Below are positions 52,801 through 63,793 of a stretch of 64,000 bases of DNA, piece by piece. The position numbers were made by a program, and so were the translations under genes. Under the pieces are notes generated by a model. That model saw only the letters and a list, made by a program, of their open reading frames with translations, was not told the origin of the DNA and ran no database searches. This stretch comes from Providencia rettgeri (GTDB taxonomy: Bacteria > Pseudomonadota > Gammaproteobacteria > Enterobacterales > Enterobacteriaceae). Location: assembly GCF_001874625.1 (NCBI RefSeq), contig NZ_CP017671.1:558001-622000 (forward strand). Direction: 5' to 3'. Position 1 is the stretch's first letter. Each line of letters starts with the position of its first letter.

Positions 52801-54010
52801 ACTCGTCATATTTTGCGCTGTCGCGGTGTTGGCTTCATTCCCTAATCCTAGTCACATACTTATGTATGCTCCTAGGCTTAGCTCAATCGCCGCCTAGCGA
52901 CAACTCAAACTATTTAGAGTATTGGCTAGAGTATTAAGATTAAATAGTTCTACTCGTCATATTTTGCGCTGTCGCGGTGTTGGCTTCATTCCCTAATCCT
53001 AGTCACATACTTATGTATGCTCCTAGGCTTAGCTCAATCGCCGCTTAGCGACAACCCAAACTATTTAGAGTATTGGCTAGAGTATTAAGATTAAATAGTT
53101 CTACTCGTCATATTTTTGCGCTGTCGCGGTGTTGGCTTCATTCCCTAATCCTAGTCACATACTTATGTATGCTCCTAGGCTTAGCTCAATCGCCGCCTAG
53201 CGACAACTCAAACTATTTAGAGTATTGGCTAGAGTATTAAGATTAAATAGTTCTACTCGTCATATTTTTGCGCTGTCGCGGTGTTGGCTTCATTCCCTAA
53301 TCCTAGTCACATACTTATGTATGCTCCTAGGCTTAGCTCAATCGCCGCCTAGCGACAACCCAAACTATTTAGAGTATTGGCTAGAGTATTAAGATTAAAT
53401 AGTTCTACTCGTCATATTTTTGCGCTGTCGCGGTGTTGGCTTCATTCCCTAATCCTAGTCACATACTTATGTATGCTCCTAGGCTTAGCTCAATCGCCGC
53501 CTAGCGACAACCCAAATTATTTAGAGTATTGGCTAGAATATTAAGATTAAATAGTTCTACTCGTCATATTTTTGCGCTGTCGCGGTGCTGGCTACACTCA
53601 GCTACGCAAGTCACATACTTATGTATGCTCCTAGGCTTAGCTCAATCGCCGCTTAGCGACAACCCAAACTATTTAGAGTATTGGCTAGAGTATTAAGATT
53701 AAATAGTTCTACTCGTCATATTTTGCGCTGTCGCGGTGTTGGCTTCATTCCCTAATCCTAGTCACATACTTATGTATGCTCCTAGGCTTAGCTCAATCGC
53801 CGCCTAGCGACAACCCAAACTATTTAGAGTATTGGCTAGAGTATTAAGATTAAATAGTTCTACTCGTCATATTTTTGCGCTGTCGCGGTGTTGGCTTCAT
53901 TCCCTAATCCTAGTCACATACTTATGTATGCTCCTAGGCTTAGCTCAATCGCCGCCTAGCGACAACTCAAACTATTTGGGCATTAGAATTAGAGTATTAA
54001 AATTAAATGA
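52801..54010 (+). repeat. Eight-copy tandem array, unit 151-152 bp
   Basis: Copies begin (ACTCGTCATATTTT) at 52801, 52952, 53103, 53255, 53407, 53559, 53711 and 53862, with spacing 151 or 152 depending on one T in a T-run. Each unit contains CCTAG, then the hairpin CATAC-TTAT-GTATG, then CTAGG; an outer pair GTCGC / GCGAC; and a linker whose ends AACTATTTA and TAAATAGTT are perfectly inverted. Copy 6 has a different left arm (GGCTACACTCAGCTACGCAA), and the last copy decays after CAAACTATTTGGG. Short frames inside (VTYLCMLLGLAQSPPSD) repeat with the unit and are not genes. It fills the space between dnaB and alr. Confidence 0.95.
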
Positions 54011-54075
54011 TCCATAAAAATAATATCGAATGGAAATTGATATTTTTTAGCGTATAACAAATAGAGAATATATTG

Positions 54076-54103
54076 AGCTGCCAACGTGCAGCTTAATTTT
54101 TGG
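54076..54103 (+). terminator. Terminator-like hairpin in the alr leader
   Basis: AGCTGC, six-base loop, GCAGCT, then TTAATTTTTGG. It ends about 30 bp before the alr start. It may end read-through from dnaB and the array, or act as a leader attenuator for alr. Confidence 0.55.
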
Positions 54104-54132
54104 CCAAATTAGAGAGAAACAACGAGGAAATA

Positions 54133-55215
54133 ATGAAAGCGGCAACCGCATTGATAAACCGCCGCGCTCTGCGACACAACTTGCAACGGGTGAAAAGCAT
54201 CGCTCCAAATAGCCAATTGATTGCAGTTGTTAAAGCAAACGCTTATGGTCATGGATTAGCTGGAGTCGGTATCGCAGTTCAAGAGCTGGTGGATGGCTTT
54301 GGCGTAGCGAGGCTCAATGAAGCTTTATTGCTCAGGCAGCATGGTATTACTAAACCTATTGTTTTATTAGAAGGTTTCTTCGAGCAATCTGACTTGCTTG
54401 TGATGGCTGCACAGCGTATCGATACTGTTATCCACTGTGTAGAGCAACTGGCAATGTTGGAAGCGGCCGACCTTCCACACCCACTGAAAGTTTGGATGAA
54501 GCTAGATACGGGAATGCATCGTCTTGGCGTGCTACCAAAAGATGCAGAAGGTTTTTACCAACGGCTGCAACGTTGTAAAAATGTTAAGCTTCCTATCAAT
54601 ATCGTCAGTCATTTTTGCCAAGCTGATGCTCCACTCCTTTCTACAACCGCAAATCAGATAGCTTGCTTTAAACAGTTTATAGCAGGCAAAGACGGTGAAA
54701 AATCCATCGCTGCATCCGCAGGGATCTTACTCTGGCCAGAAGCGCATTATGATTGGGTAAGACCGGGGATCATGATGTATGGGGCATCCCCACAAGAGGG
54801 GAAAAGTGCAGATAGTTTCGGTTTATTACCAGTGATGACATTAAAGTCATCTTTAATTGCGGTTAGGGAGCATTTTGCTGGTCAGTGCGTCGGTTATGGT
54901 GAAACATGGTGTAGCGATAGGGATACACGGTTGGGGGTTGTCGCAATCGGCTACGGTGATGGTTATCCGCGTAATGTCCCTTCTGGCACGCCAGTGTTAA
55001 TTAATGGACGAAAAGTGCCAATTATTGGGCGTATTTCTATGGATATGACTGTCGTGGATTTAGGGCCAAATGCCGAAGATAAAGTGGGGGATGACGTTAT
55101 TTTGTGGGGCAATGGTCTGCCAGTTGAAGAAATTGCCGCACAAACAGGCATCATTAACTATGAGTTACTCACAAAATTAACCTCACGAGTTGCGATGGAA
55201 TATGTAGACGAATAG
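54133..55215 (+). CDS. alr: Alanine racemase
   Basis: A 360-residue PLP enzyme making D-alanine for peptidoglycan. [10 protein letters not shown] carries the PLP lysine at residue 34, as in E. coli Alr; [12 protein letters not shown] and the VGYGETW segment are also family-typical. The frame opens at 54100, but the ATG at 54133 with GAGGAAAT upstream gives the normal N terminus. As in E. coli it lies between dnaB and tyrB. Confidence 0.95.
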   Translation: MKAATALINRRALRHNLQRVKSIAPNSQLIAVVKANAYGHGLAGVGIAVQELVDGFGVARLNEALLLRQHGITKPIVLLEGFFEQSDLLVMAAQRIDTVIHCVEQLAMLEAADLPHPLKVWMKLDTGMHRLGVLPKDAEGFYQRLQRCKNVKLPINIVSHFCQADAPLLSTTANQIACFKQFIAGKDGEKSIAASAGILLWPEAHYDWVRPGIMMYGASPQEGKSADSFGLLPVMTLKSSLIAVREHFAGQCVGYGETWCSDRDTRLGVVAIGYGDGYPRNVPSGTPVLINGRKVPIIGRISMDMTVVDLGPNAEDKVGDDVILWGNGLPVEEIAAQTGIINYELLTKLTSRVAMEYVDE

Positions 55216-55280
55216 TTAGCAAAGGGTTATTTTCAAATAACAAAACGAAATAATGCTAAATAATGATTAGGAGATGTCCT

Positions 55281-56477
55281 GTGTTCCAACATGTTGATGC
55301 GTATCCGGGCGACCCAATTTTGTCGTTGATGGATGAATTTAATAAAGACACTCGTGAAAATAAAATTAACTTGAGTATCGGTCTTTACTACGATGGTGAA
55401 GGTAAAACGCCTGAACTGGGTACTGTTGGTACTGCGAAAGCTACATTAAACAAACTCCCTGCCAGTGCGTCGTTGTATTTGCCGATGGAAGGCTTGAAAG
55501 ATTACCGCCTTGAACTGCAAAAACTAGTATTTGGCGAAGATAGCCCACTGATCGCTCAAGAGCGTATTGCAACCGTGCAAACTATTGGTGGTTCTGGCGC
55601 ATTAAAAATTGGTGCGGATTTCCTACACCAGTACTATCCTGATTCAGAGGTTTGGTGCAGCGACCCAACTTGGGAAAATCACGCGTCTATTTTCTCCGGT
55701 GCTGGCACAAAAGTTCACTATTACCCGTATTTCGATGAAAAAACCAAAGGTGTTAAATTCGATGAAATGTTGGCAACGTTCAAAAAATTGACTGCAAATA
55801 GCATCATTTTAATGCACCCATGCTGCCATAACCCAACGGGTTCTGACTTAACGCCAGCCCAATGGGATGAAGTTACTAAAGTGGCGATTGAACATAAACT
55901 AATCCCATTTTTGGATATCGCTTACCAAGGTTTTGCCGAAGGTATCAACGAAGACGCCTACGCGATTAGAACTATGGTCAAAGCAGGGTTACCTGTATTT
56001 GTTAGCAACTCATTTTCTAAAATCTTTGGTATTTACGGTGAGCGTGCGGGTGGGTTATCAGTTATTTGCGAAAACCCAGATGAGCGTGACCGTGTATTAG
56101 GTCAGCTTAAAGCAGGCGTGCGCCGTCTATATTCAAGTCCTCCATCAAATGGTGCCAAAATTGTGGCTGCCGTATTGACCAACAGCGCAGAAAAAGCGAA
56201 ATGGTTAGCGGAAGTGGAAGAAATGCGTTTACGTATTTTAGATATGCGTACAGTGCTGGTTGATGAACTGAAGAAAGCTTTACCTGAGCAAAACTTTGAC
56301 CATTTGTTAAAACAACGCGGTATGTTTAGCTATACGGGTTTTTCACAACAACAGGTTACTCGCCTAAAAGACGAATTTGCAGTTTATCTAGTGGGAACTG
56401 GCCGTGTTTGTATGGCTGGGGTCAATCGTCATAATGTGAAACGCATTGTCGAAGCATTTGCTGCGGTTAGCCAATAG
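55281..56477 (+). CDS. tyrB: Aromatic amino acid aminotransferase TyrB
   Basis: A 398-residue class I aminotransferase catalysing the last step of Tyr, Phe and Leu synthesis. [35 protein letters not shown] and [17 protein letters not shown] (PLP lysine) match TyrB better than AspC. The frame begins at an ATG at 55263, but AGGAG lies inside it; the GTG at 55281 has that site at correct spacing and gives the family N terminus, so I choose GTG. Confidence 0.93.
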   Translation: MFQHVDAYPGDPILSLMDEFNKDTRENKINLSIGLYYDGEGKTPELGTVGTAKATLNKLPASASLYLPMEGLKDYRLELQKLVFGEDSPLIAQERIATVQTIGGSGALKIGADFLHQYYPDSEVWCSDPTWENHASIFSGAGTKVHYYPYFDEKTKGVKFDEMLATFKKLTANSIILMHPCCHNPTGSDLTPAQWDEVTKVAIEHKLIPFLDIAYQGFAEGINEDAYAIRTMVKAGLPVFVSNSFSKIFGIYGERAGGLSVICENPDERDRVLGQLKAGVRRLYSSPPSNGAKIVAAVLTNSAEKAKWLAEVEEMRLRILDMRTVLVDELKKALPEQNFDHLLKQRGMFSYTGFSQQQVTRLKDEFAVYLVGTGRVCMAGVNRHNVKRIVEAFAAVSQ

Positions 56478-56507
56478 TTATTTACCCATAAAGAAAGTTA
56501 TTCAATA

Positions 56508-56536
56508 AACGCAGGCTGAGCCCTGCGTTTTTTTTA
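56508..56536 (+). terminator. Rho-independent terminator after tyrB
   Basis: AACGCAGG, short loop, CCCTGCGTT and a run of eight Ts. Confidence 0.85.
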
Positions 56537-56607
56537 TCTTTTATCTGTAATAACAGCCATTACCTGATCACTGAGACGAAAAATAGTGTCCCATATATGA
56601 GTAGTTC

Positions 56608-56805
56608 TTAAGTATTTCTGAATGTATCATTAATGGGTTCAACATTTAAGACAGTATCCCCAGTTAAGGTCCCTTGACGTTCTTGTGCGACCCGATTCGA
56701 TGATGTGAGATCGATAACACCATGTAACTTTAGCGTTGCGGTATCAATAACGGCAGCCTCACATGAAATAGATGTCAAAAAATAAAATAAGTATGAGCTA
56801 CCCCG
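56608..56805 (-). other. Orphan open frame between tyrB and uvrA, probably a gene remnant
   Basis: In the 515-bp gap between tyrB and uvrA, the minus strand is open for 65 codons without any ATG. It reads FLTSISCEAAVIDTATLKLH and ends DTFRNT. The start resembles the end of a signal peptide. In E. coli this gap holds aphA and yjbQR; I see no similarity to them. It is probably a decayed gene or a chance frame. The rest of the gap holds only terminators. Confidence 0.25.
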
Positions 56806-56955
56806 TCAGAAACTGGTTCTAATAGCTATCCACTGAAAGCCATATGCGATTTAGGTTCATTGTTGAGGACGGATGAACAATAAACTGATTTAATTGATAT
56901 TATTGTATTAATAACTAGTTATTCGTTAGGTTAGAAAGAATACAGATGATATGAA

Positions 56956-56978
56956 GGGAAAGCCATGGCGGCTTTCCC
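56956..56978 (-). terminator. Hairpin downstream of uvrA
   Basis: GGGAAAGCC / GGCTTTCCC, a nine-base stem with a five-base loop, 15 bp after the uvrA stop. The T-run is poor, so it may be a weak terminator or 3' end stabiliser. Confidence 0.5.
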
Positions 56979-56992
56979 TGTGCCTTTAGTTT

Positions 56993-59827
56993 TTAATAAC
57001 CGCGCTCTAAAATAGGCTTTAAAAACCTTGCAGTATGTGATTTTTCACACTCAGCAACTTCTTCAGGAGTGCCGGAAATTAAAATTTCACCACCACCACT
57101 ACCACCTTCAGGGCCTAAGTCGACAATCCAATCTGCCGTTTTAATCACATCAAGGTTATGTTCAATGACAACGATGGTGTTTCCTTGGTCACGTAACTGA
57201 TGTAAAACAGCTAATAACTGTTGAATATCAGCAAAATGCAGACCCGTTGTTGGTTCATCTAAAATATAAATAGTTTGCCCAGTACCCCGTTTAGATAGCT
57301 CTTTGGCGAGTTTTACTCGTTGGGCTTCACCACCGGATAATGTGGTCGCGGATTGGCCAAGACGAATATAGGATAAACCTACGTCCATCAGGGTTTGTAG
57401 CTTACGAGCGAGTGCTGGGACGGCATCAAAAAATTCACGAGACTCTTCGATTGTCATATCGAGGACTTCATGAATACTTTTCCCTTTGTATTTGATTTCT
57501 AACGTTTCACGGTTATAGCGTTTGCCTTTACATTGGTCGCAAGGGACATACACATCTGGCAGAAAGTGCATTTCTACTTTAATGACCCCATCACCTTGGC
57601 ATGCCTCACAGCGCCCACCTTTGACGTTGAAACTAAAGCGCCCCGGGTTGTAACCACGTGTTCTTGACTCAGGAACACCGGCAAATAGCTCACGAATTGG
57701 TGTAAACACCCCCGTATAGGTGGCAGGGTTTGAACGAGGCGTACGGCCAATAGGGCTTTGGTCAATATCGATAACTTTATCGAAATGTTCTATACCTTCT
57801 ACATCCAAATAAGGGGCTGGAGTAATGGTTGTTGCACCATTTAGTTGGCGTTGAGCTATAGGGAATAAAGTATCGTTAATTAGTGTTGATTTACCAGAGC
57901 CTGATACCCCTGTGATACAAGTAAATAGACCAACAGGGATTTTTAGCGTCACATTTTTTAGGTTGTTACCCTTAGCACCAAATACAGTGAGTATTTTGTC
58001 TTTGTTAATAGGGACTCGTTGCTGAGGGATTTCTATTTTACGCTCACCGCTTAAATACTTACCGGTTAAAGAGTCTGGGTTCGTGACAATATCATTTAAT
58101 GTGCCTTGAGCGACAACTTGCCCACCATGTACACCGGCCCCAGGCCCAATATCAATCACATGATCAGCGGCGCGAATGGCATCTTCGTCATGCTCTACGA
58201 CGATAACAGTATTACCAAGATTACGCAGGTGGATTAACGTTTCGAGTAAGCGGTCGTTATCACGCTGGTGTAAGCCGATTGAAGGTTCATCAAGAACATA
58301 CATCACCCCGACTAAACCAGCCCCAATCTGGCTTGCCAAACGAATACGCTGAGCTTCCCCACCAGACAAGGTATCCGCAGAACGTGAAAGACTAAGGTAA
58401 TTAAGCCCCACATTAACTAAGAATTTCAGCCGCTCGCCAATTTCTTTTAATACTTTTTCTGCGATCTGCGCACGTTGACCCGTGAGTTTTAGATTTTGGA
58501 AAAACGCCATTGCGTGGCCAATGCTGTAATCAGCAATTTCAGGTAATGTTGTATTCTCAACAAAAACAAAGCGCGCTTCTTTACGCAAACGGGTTCCGTG
58601 ACAAGAAACACAAGGGCGATTGCTTATGTATTTGGCGAGTTCTTCACGTACCGCGGTGGATTCTGTTTCTTTATAACGGCGCTCCATATTATTGAGCACC
58701 CCTTCAAATGGGTGACGACGAACAGTGACATCACCACGGTCGTTACGATATTTAAATTCGATCGTTTCTTTGCCTGAACCGTATAAAATAATTTTTTGGA
58801 TAGCAGGACTTAATGAACTGTATGGCGCTTCTGCGTCAAATTTATAATGTTCTGCTAATGACATTATCATTTGAAAATAATAAAAATTACGGCGATCCCA
58901 GCCACGAATAGCCCCGCCAGATAGGGATATTTCTGTATTTTGGATAACCCGTTCAGGGTCAAAGAACTGCTGAACACCTAAGCCATCACAACTTGGGCAA
59001 GCCCCCGCTGGGTTGTTAAAGGAAAACAGCCGTGGCTCAAGTTCCATCATGCTGTAACCACACACCGAACAGGCAAAATTAGCAGAAAAAACCAATTCTT
59101 CTGCACTTGGGTCATCCATATCGGCAACAATAGCACTACCACCGGAAAGCTCGAGTGCGGTCTCAAAGGATTCGGCTAAACGTTGGGCGATATCATCACG
59201 AATTTTAAAGCGGTCGACAACAACCTCAATCGTGTGTTTTTTTTGTAATTCGAGCTTTGGAGGATCAGAAAGATCGCAGACTTCGCCATCAATTCTTGCT
59301 CGGATATAACCCTGTGTTGCTAAGTTATCAAGTAACTTAACGTGCTCGCCTTTGCGTTCTTTAACGACAGGAGCCAATAGCATCATCCGGCGGTCGGTAG
59401 GCTGCGCTAGTACATTGTCAACCATTTGGCTAACTGTTTGTGCTGCTAGTGGTATGTCATGATCAGGGCAACGAGGTTCACCGACACGAGCAAATAATAA
59501 ACGTAGATAATCATGAATTTCAGTGATTGTCCCGACAGTTGACCGTGGGTTATGTGAAGTCGATTTTTGTTCAATCGAAATGGCTGGAGATAGCCCCTCA
59601 ATATGGTCGACATCCGGTTTTTCCATTAAAGAAAGAAACTGGCGTGCATAGGCGGATAGGGACTCAACATAGCGGCGCTGACCCTCGGCATATAGGGTAT
59701 CAAAAGCTAAAGATGACTTCCCAGAGCCAGACAAACCCGTAATAACAATCAGTTTGTCACGAGGGATAACGAGATTGATGTTTTTCAGATTATGCGTGCG
59801 TGCGCCGCGTACTTCGATATTATCCAT
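56993..59827 (-). CDS. uvrA: Excinuclease ABC subunit A
   Basis: A 944-residue damage-recognition ATPase of nucleotide excision repair. Two ABC modules have Walker A motifs [12 protein letters not shown] and [10 protein letters not shown], and signature motifs [12 protein letters not shown] and [12 protein letters not shown]. Zinc modules are CSVCGYS with CPSCDGLG, and CEACQGDG with CDQCKGKRY. Length is normal. It is divergent from ssb, with a LexA box in its promoter. Confidence 0.97.
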   Translation of the reverse strand: MDNIEVRGARTHNLKNINLVIPRDKLIVITGLSGSGKSSLAFDTLYAEGQRRYVESLSAYARQFLSLMEKPDVDHIEGLSPAISIEQKSTSHNPRSTVGTITEIHDYLRLLFARVGEPRCPDHDIPLAAQTVSQMVDNVLAQPTDRRMMLLAPVVKERKGEHVKLLDNLATQGYIRARIDGEVCDLSDPPKLELQKKHTIEVVVDRFKIRDDIAQRLAESFETALELSGGSAIVADMDDPSAEELVFSANFACSVCGYSMMELEPRLFSFNNPAGACPSCDGLGVQQFFDPERVIQNTEISLSGGAIRGWDRRNFYYFQMIMSLAEHYKFDAEAPYSSLSPAIQKIILYGSGKETIEFKYRNDRGDVTVRRHPFEGVLNNMERRYKETESTAVREELAKYISNRPCVSCHGTRLRKEARFVFVENTTLPEIADYSIGHAMAFFQNLKLTGQRAQIAEKVLKEIGERLKFLVNVGLNYLSLSRSADTLSGGEAQRIRLASQIGAGLVGVMYVLDEPSIGLHQRDNDRLLETLIHLRNLGNTVIVVEHDEDAIRAADHVIDIGPGAGVHGGQVVAQGTLNDIVTNPDSLTGKYLSGERKIEIPQQRVPINKDKILTVFGAKGNNLKNVTLKIPVGLFTCITGVSGSGKSTLINDTLFPIAQRQLNGATTITPAPYLDVEGIEHFDKVIDIDQSPIGRTPRSNPATYTGVFTPIRELFAGVPESRTRGYNPGRFSFNVKGGRCEACQGDGVIKVEMHFLPDVYVPCDQCKGKRYNRETLEIKYKGKSIHEVLDMTIEESREFFDAVPALARKLQTLMDVGLSYIRLGQSATTLSGGEAQRVKLAKELSKRGTGQTIYILDEPTTGLHFADIQQLLAVLHQLRDQGNTIVVIEHNLDVIKTADWIVDLGPEGGSGGGEILISGTPEEVAECEKSHTARFLKPILERGY

Positions 59828-59888
59828 TTACCACTTCCCGGATGATTTGATATTGAACAATCGCAAGCGATCATTATCACATAATTAT

Positions 59889-59908
59889 GGCTGAATGGAT
59901 ATACAGTA
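59889..59908 (-). promoter_or_regulatory. LexA (SOS) box of uvrA
   Basis: On the minus strand TACTGTATATCCATTCAGCC. It has the required CTG-N10-CAG core and is almost identical to the E. coli uvrA box. It sits about 60 bp before uvrA, so uvrA, and possibly ssb, would be SOS-induced. Confidence 0.9.
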
Positions 59909-60045
59909 CTTGCCATATTTTTCTACTACTCCTATTTAAATTCTTAGTGCTGTTGGTTGTGCTTGGCTAGGTAGTTACATACTTATATATACCTTTGTAA
60001 TGCTTTCGCTTGCCATCTAGCTATGAATTAAACAGTCTAGAGTGG
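59907..60045 (+). repeat. Diverged single copy of the 151-bp repeat, between the uvrA LexA box and ssb
   Basis: It shares the layout of the dnaB-alr array unit: TACTTGCCATATTTTT at the left end, AGTTACATACTTATATATAC in the centre, and CTAGCTATGAATTAAACAGT with TAGAGT at the right end. It begins on the last bases of the LexA box and occupies much of the 460-bp gap before ssb. The remaining 60046-60287 should carry the ssb promoter; no gene is seen there. Confidence 0.65.
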
Positions 60046-60287
60046 GGAGTTTTAGTCTTAAAAATGTACAATTATACATAAGCTCAAGGGAAGAACGAAT
60101 TTGTCGAAGGGGAAACGGTGAATTATTTTGTGTCTATACTGAAATTGCACTCAGAAATTACACTAAAATTTGGAAAGTGTTTCGCAAGTTCGAGGGGGAG
60201 TTTCAATTTCGTGGTGCAAATCAGCGAGGTCGTGGTAAACTTCTCGGCTAATCCAGAGATTAAAATTCAATGCATCAGGAGTAATAA

Positions 60288-60812
60288 ATGGCCAGCAGAG
60301 GCGTAAATAAAGTAATTCTTATCGGTAACCTAGGACAAGATCCAGAAATCCGTTATATGCCTAACGGTGGGGCTGTGGCAAACCTGACTCTGGCAACTTC
60401 TGAAAGTTGGCGCGATAAGCAAACCGGCGAGATGCGCGAAAAAACAGAATGGCACCGCGTGGTTATTTTCGGCAAATTAGCTGAGGTTGCGGGTGAATAT
60501 TTAAAAAAAGGTTCACAAGTCTACATCGAAGGTTCTTTGCAAACCCGTAAATGGCAAGATCAAAGCGGTCAAGACCGTTACACCACTGAAGTTGTTGTTA
60601 ATATCGGTGGTTCAATGCAAATGCTAGGTGGTCGTGGTGGTGATTCGTCATCACAAGGGCAAGGCGGTCAGGGGGGTTGGGGTCAGCCTCAGCAGCCACA
60701 AGCTCAAGCTGCTCAACAATTTAGTGGCGGTGGTGCGCCAGCTCGTTCACAAGCACCAGCACCACAAACTAATGAGCCACCAATGGATTTCGATGATGAT
60801 ATTCCATTCTGA
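60288..60812 (+). CDS. ssb: Single-stranded DNA-binding protein
   Basis: A 174-residue SSB. The OB fold has the [20 protein letters not shown] start and [20 protein letters not shown]; a Gly/Gln-rich linker leads to the C-terminal acidic tip [11 protein letters not shown], which recruits partner proteins. It is divergent from uvrA as in E. coli and has a strong terminator after it. Confidence 0.97.
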   Translation: MASRGVNKVILIGNLGQDPEIRYMPNGGAVANLTLATSESWRDKQTGEMREKTEWHRVVIFGKLAEVAGEYLKKGSQVYIEGSLQTRKWQDQSGQDRYTTEVVVNIGGSMQMLGGRGGDSSSQGQGGQGGWGQPQQPQAQAAQQFSGGGAPARSQAPAPQTNEPPMDFDDDIPF

Positions 60813-60892
60813 ATGATATAAAGAAATTATTGTTAAGTAGCTTTTGAATTTGTTTATTTAGCTAATTGTTTTTTAAGTAAACGAGTGGAATG

Positions 60893-60936
60893 AAAAGCCC
60901 TTTGAGTGTGTAAACATTTAAAGGGCTTTTTTGTTT
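60893..60936 (+). terminator. Rho-independent terminator after ssb
   Basis: AAAAGCCCTTT / AAAGGGCTTTT around a 16-base loop, continuing into a T-run. It marks the last native feature before the recombinase module. Confidence 0.85.
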
Positions 60937-61031
60937 TCCTCAGCTTTGTTGTTATATAAAATCGTATAAATAATAATCTTGTAAAGATAGAGTTTCGTAG
61001 CTATTCTTATTTTGTAAATAAGGGTGGTGTA

Positions 61032-62213
61032 ATGAAAATAGAGCTAATCACACACAAAACGGGCGAACAGATACCAATGATGCTGGATGATTCTGGTATG
61101 CCAGTTGTCTTACCTAATGAGTTTATTCTTGCCAGACGCTCACTCAGTACAAATACATTGGTTCGGAATTTGAGAGAGTTGTCAGTGCTCTATCGTTGGC
61201 TGGATAAATCAAATTGTGACTTGCCTGCGAAATTGCTGGCTCAGAACTCATTCAACGAAGCAGAATTAAAAGGTAGTTTGGTCGAAGCGTTAAGAATCGA
61301 TCAAGCAAATGGGCGTATAAGTGCAGTAGCGCCTAATACCTTCAATCAACGGTTAACAACTATCCGACAATTTTTCAGTTGGTGCATGGACGTTCTGACT
61401 AGTCAGCTGCCCCTATCTTCCTTAGACTATGAGCGTTTAAGGGAGCGAAAGTCATTTTTGCTTAAAATGCTTGATGGTAGCTTTATGTCTGCCACACCAA
61501 TAAAAAAGAGTCTTCGAAAGGGCCTAAACGAGACAGAAGTTGATTTCTTGTTTGCGGTATTGAACCCCGATGCTGAGCAGGGTTATGGGCAAGATTCTGC
61601 TGTAAAATTTAGAAATTATGTATCTGTTGGGCTGATGCTATTTTGTGGTTTAAGGCCAGGTGAGCTGCTTAGCCTCAGGGTAGAAGATGTCCAGGTTGGT
61701 GCGATTTCGGCGATAAAGGTTGAACGTAGGCCAGCGGACCCACTAGATGTAAGACGACCGAGGCCTCAAATAAAGCGCAATGGCCGAGTCATTCCGATTG
61801 AGAATAGGCAGCTTGCATTTGCTTTGAATGAGTACATTGTTACTTGGCGTGAAGTGCTTGAAAGTAAAAGCCAAGAGGAATCAGACTATTTAATCTTGAG
61901 TGATAAGGGTTCGCCTTTGTCTCAATCTTCAATTACACAGTTCTTTCAATTGTTGCGCTCGCAATACACTGACCATCTTCCTGAAAACTTAACGGCCAAG
62001 TCTCTAAGGCATGCATTCTCATCCCGGCTTGAACGGGTGTTACGTGTTTCAGGAATGGATGAGCAGCGCAGAAGAGAAGCCCTAGCCTTGCTTCGTGGCG
62101 ATAGTAGTTTGGATTCACAAGATACTTACATAGCTCAGGAAGTGGAGGAGCAGGCAATCAAGTCACTGAAGCGATACCAGGCTGAAATAATGTCAGGGAG
62201 GATGCCGGAGTGA
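61032..62213 (+). CDS. Tyrosine recombinase, first gene of the module
   Basis: A 393-residue protein with an N-terminal SAM-like core-binding domain (LVRNLRELSVLYRWLDKS; FNQRLTTIRQFFSWCMD) and a C-terminal catalytic domain. Box I is GLRPGELLSL with R208; box II is KSLRHAFSSR with R326; and DTYIAQ supplies the nucleophile Y366. The usual box II His is Lys323, and the usual His/Trp before the Tyr is Gly356 (LLRGDSS), so the active site is atypical. Its stop overlaps the next start (ATGA). It may need its partners for activity. Confidence 0.8.
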   Translation: MKIELITHKTGEQIPMMLDDSGMPVVLPNEFILARRSLSTNTLVRNLRELSVLYRWLDKSNCDLPAKLLAQNSFNEAELKGSLVEALRIDQANGRISAVAPNTFNQRLTTIRQFFSWCMDVLTSQLPLSSLDYERLRERKSFLLKMLDGSFMSATPIKKSLRKGLNETEVDFLFAVLNPDAEQGYGQDSAVKFRNYVSVGLMLFCGLRPGELLSLRVEDVQVGAISAIKVERRPADPLDVRRPRPQIKRNGRVIPIENRQLAFALNEYIVTWREVLESKSQEESDYLILSDKGSPLSQSSITQFFQLLRSQYTDHLPENLTAKSLRHAFSSRLERVLRVSGMDEQRRREALALLRGDSSLDSQDTYIAQEVEEQAIKSLKRYQAEIMSGRMPE

Positions 62214-63793
62214 ACACTAAATTATTGAAACTACAGGCCGTCGAGTGGCCTTGGCCTGAAATAGAGAAACTAATTACCCGTGAAGGAAAGGAAGTTGATA
62301 TATCCGGTGATACTTGGAGATTGCCGTATTCTGCGAGGGATAATTCAACTCTGAATTTCACAAAGATAATTAACTCCGGAATCAGAGACGCGTTCAAAGA
62401 CCATGTTGCCGACCGACTCAAACGAATATCTACCCATGCGGGTTATGCTGCGTATCAGGATGTTTGGAGAGAAGTTCTGAGACATTGGGGGAACGCAGTA
62501 TTTCAAGTTGATACAGAGTCGCACTTAATTGGTCTGTTTGAAACGGCTATCAATCGCGCCCGCTCACGAAAAAGGTTGTGGGCAATGTACAGGCCCATAC
62601 AGTGGTACATTTGGAGTGCGGACAACAAGCCAGAATGTGGCTTTTCGGAAATTTATGCGCAAGAACTTGAGGCATTAGAGTTGCCAGGAAATCCGAAAGG
62701 TGAGGCTGTTCGGATGGAAGATCCTGAAAGTGGTCCTCTGCACAAGTCTCTTGAGCTACCTCTGTTAATCAATGCACTTAAATCGGATGAGGGGCGATCA
62801 TTAGAGTATTTGCAACAGAGGGTTGTGGTTGCTCTCTCAATAGCATTTGGACGTAACCCAGCTAACTTAACTTTTCTGCGTGAGTCTGATTTTGAATGTC
62901 TGGCTCCTAGAAGTGAGGACCCCTGCTACATAATTCACATGCCGAGAATTAAAAAGCGATTTGTAAATCCGAGAGACGATCTTTTGGATGAATATCTCGA
63001 TCCGCATTTTGGTGCCATGATTGAGCAGCTGATAGAAATCAGTAAGTTGGTACCGCTGAGCTTTGCAGATAGGACCTTTTTGAATCCGGAAGAGCGACCA
63101 TTGCTTATTAACAGGAATGGAAACAAATCGGCCATTTTATCCAAAGACATTGATAACGTATTTAATCTGACAAGCAGCGATATAGCACGTTTGCTTAGTG
63201 CGTTCGTAAAACGTCACAACATTATCTCACCGCTTACTGGCGAGTTAATGCGCGTTACGCCAAGGCGGTTGCGCTATACCTTGGCAACTGGTTTAGCAGC
63301 TGAGGGAATCAGTAAGCGTGAGCTGGCCAGAATTCTGGATCATACCGATACCCAGCACGTGAATGTCTATTTTGAGATGGCTGGTAGAATAGTTGAGCAC
63401 CTAGACAAAGCAACCGAGAAAGGCTTCTCGAAGTACCTTAATTTTTTCAAAGGCAGGCTAATCGATAGTGATGAAGATGCCGTCAATGGTGAGCGAGATG
63501 ACAAGCACCTAACGTTTGTAGATGATCAAAACCCTGCCGATCAAGCAGATATTGGTGTATGTGGTGAATCCAGTGTCTGCCATCTTGATCCCCCTTACTC
63601 ATGTTATTTGTGCCCCAAGTTTCAGCCATATCGTCATGCCGATCATGAGCATGTCTTGGAGTGCCTGCTGGCCGGTCGCAAAGAGCGTTTAAAAAAGTAC
63701 GAGAATGCGCGATTAGGCATACAGCTTGACGAGGTGATCGCTGCGGTCGCACAAGTGGCCAAACTCTGTGAGGAAGGGGGTCGCAATGTCTGA
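62210..63793 (+). CDS. Tyrosine recombinase with C-terminal Cys-rich domain, second gene of the module
   Basis: A 527-residue protein. The catalytic domain has R215 (FGRNPANLTFLR), R355 (PRRLRYTLATGLA), H378 (ILDHTD) and Y387 (HVNVYFEM), so more of the standard set is present than in the first gene. Residues 451-468 hold four Cys (VCGESSVCH and YSCYLCPKF), a probable zinc site as in Tn554 TnpB-like recombinases. It overlaps the first gene by four bases and the third by eight. Confidence 0.82.
   Translation: MNTKLLKLQAVEWPWPEIEKLITREGKEVDISGDTWRLPYSARDNSTLNFTKIINSGIRDAFKDHVADRLKRISTHAGYAAYQDVWREVLRHWGNAVFQVDTESHLIGLFETAINRARSRKRLWAMYRPIQWYIWSADNKPECGFSEIYAQELEALELPGNPKGEAVRMEDPESGPLHKSLELPLLINALKSDEGRSLEYLQQRVVVALSIAFGRNPANLTFLRESDFECLAPRSEDPCYIIHMPRIKKRFVNPRDDLLDEYLDPHFGAMIEQLIEISKLVPLSFADRTFLNPEERPLLINRNGNKSAILSKDIDNVFNLTSSDIARLLSAFVKRHNIISPLTGELMRVTPRRLRYTLATGLAAEGISKRELARILDHTDTQHVNVYFEMAGRIVEHLDKATEKGFSKYLNFFKGRLIDSDEDAVNGERDDKHLTFVDDQNPADQADIGVCGESSVCHLDPPYSCYLCPKFQPYRHADHEHVLECLLAGRKERLKKYENARLGIQLDEVIAAVAQVAKLCEEGGRNV

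Noticed and set aside
52801-54010. CRISPR array
   Set aside because: Units of 151-152 bp are contiguous with no unique spacers, and no cas genes are present.
52740-54017. Short ORFs inside the tandem array (VTYLCMLLGLAQSPPSD)
   Set aside because: They are set by the repeat unit, lack ribosome sites and reuse dnaB codons at the first copy; not genes.
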